Source of the DNA: Planctomycetota bacterium
Lineage (GTDB): Bacteria > Planctomycetota > B15-G4
Assembly: GCA_020638905.1 (NCBI GenBank)
Contig: JACKHP010000014.1
Location: 27,313-91,312, forward strand
Direction: 5' to 3'
Length of the DNA: 64,000 nt
Shown here piece by piece: positions 35,574 to 43,371 of this stretch. How positions within the stretch are numbered: the stretch's first letter is position 1; the number at the start of each line of letters is the position of its first letter. A program made the translations under genes and the position numbers. The notes under the pieces were generated by a model that saw nothing but the letters and a program-made list of their open reading frames with translations, made no database searches and had not been told where the DNA came from.

Positions 35574-37103
35574 ATGGAAACGTTCACGGCCCACCCCGAG
35601 CCCCGGGCGGCCGGCGCCGACGTCGAATGCGCCGCCGCGTTCCCGTCCCTCGAGCAGCGCATCGTCTCCGAAGGCTTGACCTTCGACGACCTGCTCCTCC
35701 TCCCGCGCTTCTCCGAGGTGCTGCCCTCGGCGGTGAGCGTGCGCACGCGCCTGTCGCCGCGCGTGAGCCTCAACGTGCCGCTGCTCTCGGCCGCGATGGA
35801 CACGGTGACCGAGTCGTCGCTCGCCATCGCGCTCGCGCGCACGGGCGGCATCGGCATCATCCACAAGAACCTCAAGCCCGACGAGCAGGTGGCCGAGGTG
35901 CGCAAGGTCAAGCGTTCGGCGCACGGCGTGATCTCCGACCCGGTCACGCTGCCGCCCGACGCGACCATCGGCCGCGCGCGTGAGCTCATGGAGCGGCACA
36001 AGATCTCGGGCGTGCCGATCATCGACGTGAACGAGCGCGTGGTCGGGATCCTCACGAACCGCGACCTGCGCTTCCACCGCTCGCCCGAGACGCGCATCGC
36101 CGAGGTCATGACGACGCGGCTGGTCACGTCCGGCCCGGACACGACGCTCGAGGCGGCCAAGGACACGCTGCACCAGAACAAGATCGAGAAGTTGCTGCTC
36201 GTGCGCGAGGACGGGCGGCTCGCGGGCCTGATCACGATGCGCGACATCAACGAGGCCGCGCGCTGGCCCGACGCCTGCCGCGACGACGACGGACGCCTGC
36301 GCGTCGGAGCCGCCGTGGGCGTGCGCGAGTTCGAGCGCGTCGAGGCGCTCGTGGCGGCCGACGTCGACCTGCTCGTGGTCGACACCGCGCACGGTCACAG
36401 CAGGAACGTGGTCGAGACCGTGCGCGCCATCAAGCAGCGCTTCGACATCGACGTGGTGGCCGGCAACATCGCCACGGCCGACGCCGCGCGCGACCTGATC
36501 GAGGCGGGCGCCGACTGCCTCAAGGTCGGCATCGGCCCGGGCTCGATCTGCACCACGCGCGTGGTGGCGGGCGTGGGCGTGCCGCAGCTCACGGCCATCG
36601 GCAACGTGGTCGGCGTGGCGCGGCCCGCCGGCGTGGGCGTGATCGCCGACGGCGGCATCCGGCACAGCGGCGACGTCGTCAAGGCGCTCGCGGTGGGGGC
36701 CGACGCGGTGATGATCGGCGCGCTCTTCGCCGGTCTCGACGAGAGCCCGGGCGAATCGGTGCTCTACAAGGGCCGCTCGTACAAGACCGTGCGCGGCATG
36801 GGCTCGCTCGGCGCGATGATCGAGGGCAGCAAGGACCGCTACGGCCAGAGCGACGTCGCCAGCGACAAGCTCGTGCCCGAGGGCGTCGAGGGACTCGTGC
36901 CGTACAAGGGTCCGCTCGCGCCGTACGTGCACCAGCTCGTGGGCGGGCTGCGCTCCGGCATGGGATACCTCGGCGTGGCCGACCTCGTCGGGCTCGCCAC
37001 GCACGCGCGCTTCGTGCGCGTGACCGCGGCGTCGTTGCGCGAGAACCACCCGCACGACATCGAGATCACCAAGGAAGCCCCGAACTACCACAGCAACTCC
37101 TGA
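35574..37103 (+). CDS. guaB: Inosine-5'-monophosphate dehydrogenase
   Basis: Oxidises IMP to XMP with NAD+, the committed step to GMP. The 509-residue protein has the N-terminal EGLTFDDLLLLPRFSEVLP, the paired CBS domains at about 110-225 (VISDPVTLPPDATIGRARELM, IAEVMTTRLVTSG) and the TIM barrel. The catalytic loop is GIGPGSICTTRVV (Cys at residue 326), the phosphate-binding VIADGGIRHSGD and the mobile flap GMGSLGAMIEGSKDRYGQ. ATG 35574 is chosen; the frame continues upstream to 35409 through the terminator-like hairpin and is not expected to be translated. guaA follows after 10 bases. Confidence 0.97.
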   Translation: METFTAHPEPRAAGADVECAAAFPSLEQRIVSEGLTFDDLLLLPRFSEVLPSAVSVRTRLSPRVSLNVPLLSAAMDTVTESSLAIALARTGGIGIIHKNLKPDEQVAEVRKVKRSAHGVISDPVTLPPDATIGRARELMERHKISGVPIIDVNERVVGILTNRDLRFHRSPETRIAEVMTTRLVTSGPDTTLEAAKDTLHQNKIEKLLLVREDGRLAGLITMRDINEAARWPDACRDDDGRLRVGAAVGVREFERVEALVAADVDLLVVDTAHGHSRNVVETVRAIKQRFDIDVVAGNIATADAARDLIEAGADCLKVGIGPGSICTTRVVAGVGVPQLTAIGNVVGVARPAGVGVIADGGIRHSGDVVKALAVGADAVMIGALFAGLDESPGESVLYKGRSYKTVRGMGSLGAMIEGSKDRYGQSDVASDKLVPEGVEGLVPYKGPLAPYVHQLVGGLRSGMGYLGVADLVGLATHARFVRVTAASLRENHPHDIEITKEAPNYHSNS

Positions 37104-37113
37104 GAGGTCCCGC

Positions 37114-38697
37114 GTGACCGCACCGTCCGCCGCGCCGCACACGCCGCGCTCCCTGGCCGAGGGCCAGGACTGCGTCGCCATCGTCGACTTCGGCAGCCAG
37201 TTCACGCAGCTCATCGCACGTCGCGTGCGCGAGCACGGCGTGTTCTGCCGCATCCACCCGTGCAGCGCGCCGCTCGACGAGATCGTCGGCGACCGCAGCC
37301 ACCTCAAGGGCGTGATCCTGTCGGGCGGACCGCGCTCCGTCTACGAGGAGGGCGCGCCCGTCCTCGACCGCCGACTGCTCGAACTCGGCGTGCCCGTGCT
37401 CGGCATCTGCTACGGCCTGCAGGCCACGGTGCGCGCGCTGGGAGGGGCGGTCGAACCGGGGTCGGGCGGCGGCGAGTACGGACGCACCGAACTGCACGCG
37501 AGCGACCTCCCCGGCGCGCCCGAGCGCAGCGTCGTGTGGATGAGCCACGGTGACCGCACGACGCGCCTGCCCGACGGGTTCCGTACGCTGGCGTCCTCGG
37601 AGGGCTGCCCGTTCGCGGCGGTCGAGGGCTTCGACGGGCGCTTCCTCGGGCTGCAGTTCCATCCCGAGGTGACGCACACCGAGCACGGCAGTTCGATGCT
37701 CGAACGGTTCCTGCGCGACCGCTGCGGTGCCGCGGCGACGTGGGAGATGGGATCCTTCCTCGAGCACGCGATCGAGCGCGTGCGCGAGCAGGTGGGCGAG
37801 GCGCGGGTGATCTGCGGGCTCTCGGGCGGCGTCGACAGCTCGACGCTGGCCGTCCTGCTGCAGCGCGCGCTGGGCGAGCGGCTGACGTGCGTGTTCGTCG
37901 ACAACGGACTGCTGCGCGCGGGCGAGGCCGACGAGGTCGTGAGCACGTTCGGCGGGCACTTCGGCGTCGACCTGCGCGCGATCGACGCCTCGACGCAGTT
38001 CCTCGGACGGCTCGCGGGCGTGACCGATCCCGAGCAGAAGCGGCGCATCATCGGCAAGACGTTCATCGACGTCTTCGCCGAGCAGGCGCGCACCATCGAC
38101 GACGCGCGTTTCCTGGCCCAGGGCACGCTCTATCCCGACGTGATCGAGTCGGTCGCGGCGCACGGCGGTCCGACGTCGACGATCAAGACGCACCACAACG
38201 TGGGCGGCCTCCCGAAGGACCTGCAGTTCGAACTCGTCGAGCCCTTCCGTGAACTGTTCAAGGACGAGGTGCGCGCACTCGGACGCCTGCTCGGGCTGCC
38301 CGAGTCGATCGTCGCGCGGCATCCGTTTCCCGGCCCCGGGCTCGCGGTGCGCGTGCTGGGCGAGGTGAACGCCGAGCGCCTGGCCGTGGTGCGCGAGGCC
38401 GACCTGATCTTCCGCGACGAGCTCACCAAGAGCGGCTGGATGGCGCGCACGTCCCAGGCCTTCTGCGTGCTCCTGCCGGTGCGCTCGGTGGGCGTCATGG
38501 GCGACGGACGCAGCTACGAGTCGGTGCTCGCGTTGCGCTCGGTCGACACGAGCGACTTCATGACCGCCGACTGGAGCCGGTTGCCGCACGACTTCCTGGC
38601 GCGGGTGAGCAACCGCATCATCAACGAGGTGCCGGGCATCAACCGCGTCGTGTACGACGTGTCGAGCAAGCCTCCGGCGACGATCGAGTGGGAGTAG
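37114..38697 (+). CDS. guaA: GMP synthase (glutamine-hydrolysing)
   Basis: Converts XMP to GMP with ATP and glutamine. In 527 residues: class I glutamine amidotransferase domain with CVAIVDFGSQFTQLIARRVRE, the nucleophile Cys99 in VLGICYGLQ and the FHPEVTHTE His/Glu pair; then the ATP-pyrophosphatase P-loop VICGLSGGVDSSTLA near 232-247; and the dimerisation domain ending SSKPPATIEWE. Start is GTG 37114 with GAGAGG upstream. It is co-transcribed with guaB, a common guaBA operon. A compact GTCCCG-CGC-CGGGAC hairpin follows. Confidence 0.97.
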   Translation: MTAPSAAPHTPRSLAEGQDCVAIVDFGSQFTQLIARRVREHGVFCRIHPCSAPLDEIVGDRSHLKGVILSGGPRSVYEEGAPVLDRRLLELGVPVLGICYGLQATVRALGGAVEPGSGGGEYGRTELHASDLPGAPERSVVWMSHGDRTTRLPDGFRTLASSEGCPFAAVEGFDGRFLGLQFHPEVTHTEHGSSMLERFLRDRCGAAATWEMGSFLEHAIERVREQVGEARVICGLSGGVDSSTLAVLLQRALGERLTCVFVDNGLLRAGEADEVVSTFGGHFGVDLRAIDASTQFLGRLAGVTDPEQKRRIIGKTFIDVFAEQARTIDDARFLAQGTLYPDVIESVAAHGGPTSTIKTHHNVGGLPKDLQFELVEPFRELFKDEVRALGRLLGLPESIVARHPFPGPGLAVRVLGEVNAERLAVVREADLIFRDELTKSGWMARTSQAFCVLLPVRSVGVMGDGRSYESVLALRSVDTSDFMTADWSRLPHDFLARVSNRIINEVPGINRVVYDVSSKPPATIEWE

Positions 38698-38700
38698 CAG

Positions 38701-38715
38701 GTCCCGCGCCGGGAC
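38701..38715 (+). terminator. Short hairpin after guaA
   Basis: GTCCCG, loop CGC, CGGGAC: a 6-bp GC-rich stem three bases after the guaA stop. No T-run is present. Confidence 0.35.
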
Positions 38716-38783
38716 GGCCGGCGCAGCGGGTCAGGGTCACGTCGACGGCGGCGCACCCGCGTCGCGCACGAGGGAGGTCGGGC

Positions 38784-40856
38784 ATGTCGGTGCGGGCGAT
38801 GGCGTGGGTGGTGCTGCTGGGCTTCGCGGTCGCGGCCTCGGGCGCGTGTGCGACCGGCGGCGAGCGGCTCGACGCCCAGGCGGCGTCGACGGCGCCGACA
38901 CACGACGAGCGCATGGCGTGGTGGCGTGACGCGCGCTTCGGGTTGTTCATCCACTGGGGCCTGTACTCGGTGCCGGGCGGCGAGTGGAACGGCCAGACCG
39001 GGCACGCCGAATGGATCCGCACCACGGCCCAGATCCCCGTGCAGCAGTACGAGGAGCTCCTGTCGCAGTTCGACCCGGTCGACTTCGACGCCGACGCGTG
39101 GGTCGCGATGGCGAAGGCCGCGGGCATGCGGTACGTCGTGATCACGAGCAAGCACCACGACGGCTTCTGCCTGTTCGACAGCGCGCTCACCGACTGGGAC
39201 GTCATGTCGACGCCCTTCCGGCGCGACATCATGGGCGAGATCGTGGCCGCCTGCCGCCGGCAGGGCATGCACGTCGGCTTCTACCACTCGATCATGGACT
39301 GGCACCATCCCGACTACCTGCCGCGCCGCGGCTGGGAGGACTGGTCGCCCGACGGTGCCGAGTTCGACCGCTTCGTGCAGTACCTGCACGGGCAGGTCAC
39401 CGAGCTGCTCACGAAGTACGGTCCGATCGACGTGCTCTGGTTCGACGGCGAGTGGGAGTCGACCTGGACCCACGAGCAGGGCGAGGCGCTCTACGACCTG
39501 TGCCGCTCGTTGCAGCCGTCGATCATCGTCAACAACCGCGTCGACAAGGGGCGCGGCGGCATGGCCGGCCTGACCGACGAGGGCTTCGTCGGCGACTTCG
39601 GGACACCCGAGCAGGAGGTCCCCGCCGAGGGACTGCCCGGGGTCGACTGGGAGTCGTGCATGACGATGAACGACCATTGGGGCTGGAATCGCGCCGACCA
39701 CGACTGGAAGTCGGTGGACGAGCTCGTGCGCACGCTGATCGACATCGCGAGCAAGGGTGGCAACTTCCTGCTCAACGTGGGACCCACCGAGCGCGGGACC
39801 TTCCCGCCCGAGGCCGTCGAGCGCCTGGCGGCCATGGGTCGCTGGATGGACGTGCACGGCGACGCGATCCACGGCACGACGGCCAGCCCGTTCGGCGTGC
39901 TGCCGTGGGGGCGCTGCACGATGCGCTCCGACGCGAACGGCACGCGGCTGTTCCTGCACGTGTTCGACTGGCCCGAGACCGGACGCCTGGTCGTCCCCGG
40001 GCTGGGCAACACGGTGCGGCGCGCGGCGCTCATGGAGAGTCCCGACGCGTCGCTCCCGGTGGCGCGCGACGAGGGCGACGTGATCGTGACGCTGCCCGCC
40101 ACGCGTCCCGACGTGGTCGTGCCAGTGCTCGAGCTGGACGTCGAGGGCGCGCCGATCGTGTACCGTCCGCCGAGCATCGTGGTGCCGGCGCCGATCTTCG
40201 TGCGTCCGATCGAGGTCGCGATCGAGTCGGGATCGCCCGCGCTCGAGGTGCGCTACACCGTCGACGGGAGCCGTCCGGACGCGACCTCGCCGCTCTACGA
40301 GCGACCGCTCACGCTCGACGACGGCGCGACGGTCCAGGCGCGCGCCTTCCACGACGGACGCCCCGTGAGCGGCGTCGCGCGGCTCGAGCTGCGGCGCGTC
40401 GAGCCGTGGGCCGCGAGCGCGCCGACCGAAGGACGTCCCGGCCTGCGCCGCTCCGAGTTCGCCGGGACGTACGACGCGCTCCCCGACCTCGCCGGCCGGG
40501 TGCCCGACGCCGAGGGCATCGTGCCGGCCGTCGCCCTCGACGAGGGTCCCGCGCGCGAGCACCTCGTGCTGCGCTATGCGGGCCGCCTGATCGTCCCCGA
40601 GGACGACGTGTACACCTTCGCGCTCTCGTCGGACGACGGCTCGCGGTTGCTGCTCGACGGCCGGCTCGTCGTCGACGACGACGGCCTGCACGGTCCGCTC
40701 GAGGAGCGCGGCGTGGCGCCGCTCGCGAAGGGTGCCCACGCGCTCGTCGTCGAGTGGTTCAACAAGACCGGGGGCGCCGAGCTGCGCCTGCGCTGGGCAC
40801 GGTCCGGCGAGGCGCTGCACGACGTGCCCCCCGAGGCCTTCGTCGTCGGACGCTGA
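38784..40856 (+). CDS. GH29 alpha-L-fucosidase lipoprotein with CHB and PA14 domains
   Basis: A 690-residue exported glycoside hydrolase. The N-terminus is a lipoprotein signal (VVLLGFAVAASGAC). Residues about 40-370 are the GH29 catalytic barrel: WWRDARFGLFIHWGLYSVPGGEW, YVVITSKHHDGFCLFDS, GFYHSIMDWHHPDY and IDVLWFDGEWE, with Asp221 as the likely nucleophile. After an all-beta domain come a chitobiase C-terminal-like module (VRYTVDGSRPDATSPLYERPL, about 470-540) and a PA14-like module (VYTFALSSDDGSRLLLDGRLVVDD, about 560-685). The two accessory modules probably bind glycans. ATG 38784 follows GGGAGG. It should release fucose from external polysaccharide such as algal fucan. Confidence 0.92.
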   Translation: MSVRAMAWVVLLGFAVAASGACATGGERLDAQAASTAPTHDERMAWWRDARFGLFIHWGLYSVPGGEWNGQTGHAEWIRTTAQIPVQQYEELLSQFDPVDFDADAWVAMAKAAGMRYVVITSKHHDGFCLFDSALTDWDVMSTPFRRDIMGEIVAACRRQGMHVGFYHSIMDWHHPDYLPRRGWEDWSPDGAEFDRFVQYLHGQVTELLTKYGPIDVLWFDGEWESTWTHEQGEALYDLCRSLQPSIIVNNRVDKGRGGMAGLTDEGFVGDFGTPEQEVPAEGLPGVDWESCMTMNDHWGWNRADHDWKSVDELVRTLIDIASKGGNFLLNVGPTERGTFPPEAVERLAAMGRWMDVHGDAIHGTTASPFGVLPWGRCTMRSDANGTRLFLHVFDWPETGRLVVPGLGNTVRRAALMESPDASLPVARDEGDVIVTLPATRPDVVVPVLELDVEGAPIVYRPPSIVVPAPIFVRPIEVAIESGSPALEVRYTVDGSRPDATSPLYERPLTLDDGATVQARAFHDGRPVSGVARLELRRVEPWAASAPTEGRPGLRRSEFAGTYDALPDLAGRVPDAEGIVPAVALDEGPAREHLVLRYAGRLIVPEDDVYTFALSSDDGSRLLLDGRLVVDDDGLHGPLEERGVAPLAKGAHALVVEWFNKTGGAELRLRWARSGEALHDVPPEAFVVGR

Positions 40857-40939
40857 CGCTCGTCGTGCCGTGCGGCGTGCCGTGCTCGCCGACGCGCGCC
40901 GTGGCCCGCACCGCCGAGCGTGCATTGGCGAGGCGCGCG

Positions 40940-42103
40940 TCAGAGCCCGATGATCTCGCCTTCGCGCGCCACGCGCAGTCCCGCGGCGCGGATGCGTTCG
41001 GTCGCCGCGCTGCTCGGGTCGGCGGCCGGGTTGCCGTGGTTGAGGTGCGTGAACACGATCTTGCGCCGCTCCTCGAGCGGCGCGTCGGCGAGCAGCGCCA
41101 GCGTCGTCGAGATCGTCGGGTGCGGGACGTCGGCGAGGTCGCGTCCCGGGACCTCGTCGCCGTCGAAGAACGTGCCGTCGACGAGGGCCACGTCGACCGT
41201 GGCGACCCAGGCCAGCAGCGTCGTCGCTCCGTCGGGCCAGCGGTCGATGTCCGGCAGGTAGAGCAGCGACGCCGACGGTCCGCGCAGCAGGTACGCCACG
41301 GTGTCGCTGAACTCGTCGCGGTGCGGCACGGGCAGCGCGACGACCGAGAGGTCGGGGCGTCCCGCGCCGTCGGCGTGCAGCGGACGCGGCACGCCGGGTT
41401 CGAGCATCACCGGCGCCACGTATCCCGCACGGGCCAGGAACGCGTACGGCTCGGCGCTCGTGAGGAAGTCGATCAGGCGCGGGCTGCCGAACACCGGCAG
41501 GTCGTGTGCGGCGTAGGCCTCCCGTCCGAACTGCAGCAGCCCGCTCACATGGCCCATGTGCGCGTGGGTGAGGAACACGCCGTCGAAGAGCGGGGGACGC
41601 GGCCCCTCGTCGACGCGCGTCGGCGGGTGTCCCCGCGCACGCTCGACCTGCTCGCGCACGTCGGGCGTGGCGTCGAACAGCCAGCGCGCGCCGCTGCGGG
41701 GGTCGGCCAGCAGCAGCGAGGCCACCAGCCGGCGCCGACGGGGGTCGCGTCGGGCCGCCTCGCACGCCGATCCGCGACAGCCGATCTGGGGCAGTCCGGC
41801 GTCCTGGGCCGTGCCCAGGACGACCACGTACGGACGGTCGAGCGGTGGGGCATCCGCGGCGGGCAGCGCGAAGCCGGCGGGTTGCGGCGTGCGCGGCCCG
41901 GCCGGCGGTCCGGAGGCTGGCTCGGAGCCCGTGGGCGGACCCGCGCAGGAGACCAGCAGGCCGAGCGCCAGCCGAGCGGCGTGCCGGACGAGCGGCGTCG
42001 CCCGCGTCGCGGCCCTCCCTGCGGATCCTGCGGCCGGGGTCGGGTGCCTGGCGCCCGGGCGGCGGGCCGAGATGGCGCGATCGGTCTCGGTGGGACGGGG
42101 CAC
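40940..42103 (-). CDS. PqqB-like metallo-beta-lactamase-fold hydrolase (exported)
   Basis: The product has a hydrophobic stretch with possible lipobox (LALGLLVSCAG), then VVVLGTAQDAGLPQIGCRGSACEAARR, the PqqB-like opening. The metal site is FLTHAHMGHVSGLLQFG (HxHxxH form), with a later His in VFTHLNHGNP and Asp in LYLPDIDRW. No PQQ operon (pqqA, C, D, E) is nearby, so a stand-alone hydrolase is more likely than PQQ biosynthesis. The start is uncertain. GTG 42103 gives 387 residues with a long basic N-terminus and lies 6 bases after TATCCT (possible leaderless start). GTG 42175 has GAAGG upstream but would overlap the PHO-box-like repeat. Confidence 0.78.
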   Translation of the reverse strand: MPRPTETDRAISARRPGARHPTPAAGSAGRAATRATPLVRHAARLALGLLVSCAGPPTGSEPASGPPAGPRTPQPAGFALPAADAPPLDRPYVVVLGTAQDAGLPQIGCRGSACEAARRDPRRRRLVASLLLADPRSGARWLFDATPDVREQVERARGHPPTRVDEGPRPPLFDGVFLTHAHMGHVSGLLQFGREAYAAHDLPVFGSPRLIDFLTSAEPYAFLARAGYVAPVMLEPGVPRPLHADGAGRPDLSVVALPVPHRDEFSDTVAYLLRGPSASLLYLPDIDRWPDGATTLLAWVATVDVALVDGTFFDGDEVPGRDLADVPHPTISTTLALLADAPLEERRKIVFTHLNHGNPAADPSSAATERIRAAGLRVAREGEIIGL

Positions 42104-42109
42104 GCCGAG

Positions 42110-42115
42110 AGGATA
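42110..42115 (-). promoter_or_regulatory. -10 hexamer for the PqqB-like gene
   Basis: Reverse-strand TATCCT ends 6 bases before GTG 42103, the same geometry as at the other presumed leaderless starts in this window. Confidence 0.4.
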
Positions 42116-42169
42116 CCCGTCTGCGGCGACGTCCCGCGAGGCCGTCCGGAGGCGGCGTCCTCTCGGCGT

Positions 42170-42191
42170 CTTCACATAACCTTCATGCCGC
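42170..42191 (+). promoter_or_regulatory. PHO-box-like direct repeat upstream of pstS
   Basis: CTTCACATAAC is followed directly by CTTCATGCCGC, giving CTTCA at 42170 and 42181, an 11-base period on one face of the helix. PhoB and PhoP operators are 11-base-spaced direct repeats (CTGTCAT-N4-CTGTCAT in enterics; GTTCACC-type in actinobacteria). It lies 94 bases before the pstS start, in the divergent region with the PqqB-like gene. Confidence 0.55.
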
Positions 42192-42285
42192 GGAGGCTTG
42201 CGCCTCACGCCGGCTTGATGACATGCGCCGGTCGCGGGAGCCGACGAGGCCCCTGCGTCCCCGATGCCTCCCGAGGAACCTACCC

Positions 42286-43275
42286 TTGAGCACTTCGCTG
42301 CGAACCGCCCTGATCGCCCTGCTGCTGGTGAGCGGGCTGACCGCCCAGGTCAAGGTCGACGAGAACCTTCCCGAGTACGAGGCCGTCCAGGGGGTCTCGG
42401 GGTCCATCAAGAGCGTGGGCTCCGACACGATGAACAACCTCATGACGCTGTGGGCCGAGGGCTTCCTCGCGGTCTACCCGAACGTGCAGGTCGAGATCGA
42501 GGGCAAGGGGTCGTCGACGGCGCCGCCGGCGCTCGTGGCCGGCTCGGCGAACTTCGGTCCGATGAGCCGGACCATGAAGAAGGAAGAAGTCGAGTCGTTC
42601 GAGAAGGCGTACGGCTACCGTCCGACCGAGCTCAACACGAGCATCGACATGCTCGCCGTGTACGTGAACAAGGACAACCCCGTCCGGGGTCTCACGCTGC
42701 AGCAGGTCGACGCGATGTTCAGCAAGGCCCGCAAGGGCGGCGCGCCGGCCGAGGCGCGCACCTGGGGCGACGTGGGCCTGACCGGTGCGTGGGCGCGCCA
42801 GCCGATCAGCCTCTACGGACGCAACTCGGCCTCGGGCACCTACGGCTACTTCAAGGAGAAGGCGCTCTTCAAGGGTGACTACAAGGACTCCGTCAAGGAG
42901 CAGCCCGGCAGCTCGGCCGTCGTGCAGGGCGTGGCCACCGACAAGTTCGGCGTGGGCTACTCGGGCATCGGCTACATCACCGCCGACGTCCGGGCCGTGC
43001 CGCTGGCGCTCGACGAGCGCAGCGAGGCCATCCCGGCCGACGCCGACCACGCGTACACGGGCGAGTACCCGCTCGCGCGCTTCCTGAAGCTGTACGTGAA
43101 CAAGGAACCCAACAAGGAGCTCGACCCGCTGCGCCGCGAGTTCCTGAAGTACATCTTCAGCCGGCAGGGACAGCGCGACGTGGTCAAGGCCGGGTACTAC
43201 CCGGTCACGGCCGAGATCGCCGCCGAGTCGCTCGCGGCGATCGGCCTCCAGCTCGAGCGGGCCGGCACGCACTGA
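42286..43275 (+). CDS. pstS: Phosphate ABC transporter, periplasmic phosphate-binding protein
   Basis: A 329-residue exported protein starting at TTG 42286, supported by GAGGAA seven bases upstream and a signal peptide immediately after (TSLRTALIALLLVSGLTAQ). PstS phosphate-loop features are visible: GSDTMNNLMTLWAEGFLAVYPNVQVEIEGKGSST, SANFGPMSRTMKKEE, and LYGRNSASGTYGYFKEKAL (the S-G-T that binds the oxyanion). Length is normal. It heads pstS-pstC-pstA-pstB, and the upstream PHO-box-like repeat suggests induction by phosphate starvation. Confidence 0.93.
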   Translation: MSTSLRTALIALLLVSGLTAQVKVDENLPEYEAVQGVSGSIKSVGSDTMNNLMTLWAEGFLAVYPNVQVEIEGKGSSTAPPALVAGSANFGPMSRTMKKEEVESFEKAYGYRPTELNTSIDMLAVYVNKDNPVRGLTLQQVDAMFSKARKGGAPAEARTWGDVGLTGAWARQPISLYGRNSASGTYGYFKEKALFKGDYKDSVKEQPGSSAVVQGVATDKFGVGYSGIGYITADVRAVPLALDERSEAIPADADHAYTGEYPLARFLKLYVNKEPNKELDPLRREFLKYIFSRQGQRDVVKAGYYPVTAEIAAESLAAIGLQLERAGTH

Positions 43276-43371
43276 TCCGAGTCGGCTCGCCATGATCCCG
43301 GCGAGGTCCCGCGGCGCGTCGTGCGCGCGCGGGACGTCGCCGGGCAGTCCCCGCAGGAGGCGCCGGGCGCC

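Noticed and set aside
40940..42103. Annotating the gene as pqqB
   Set aside because: No other PQQ biosynthesis gene is nearby and the protein has an export signal, unlike PqqB.
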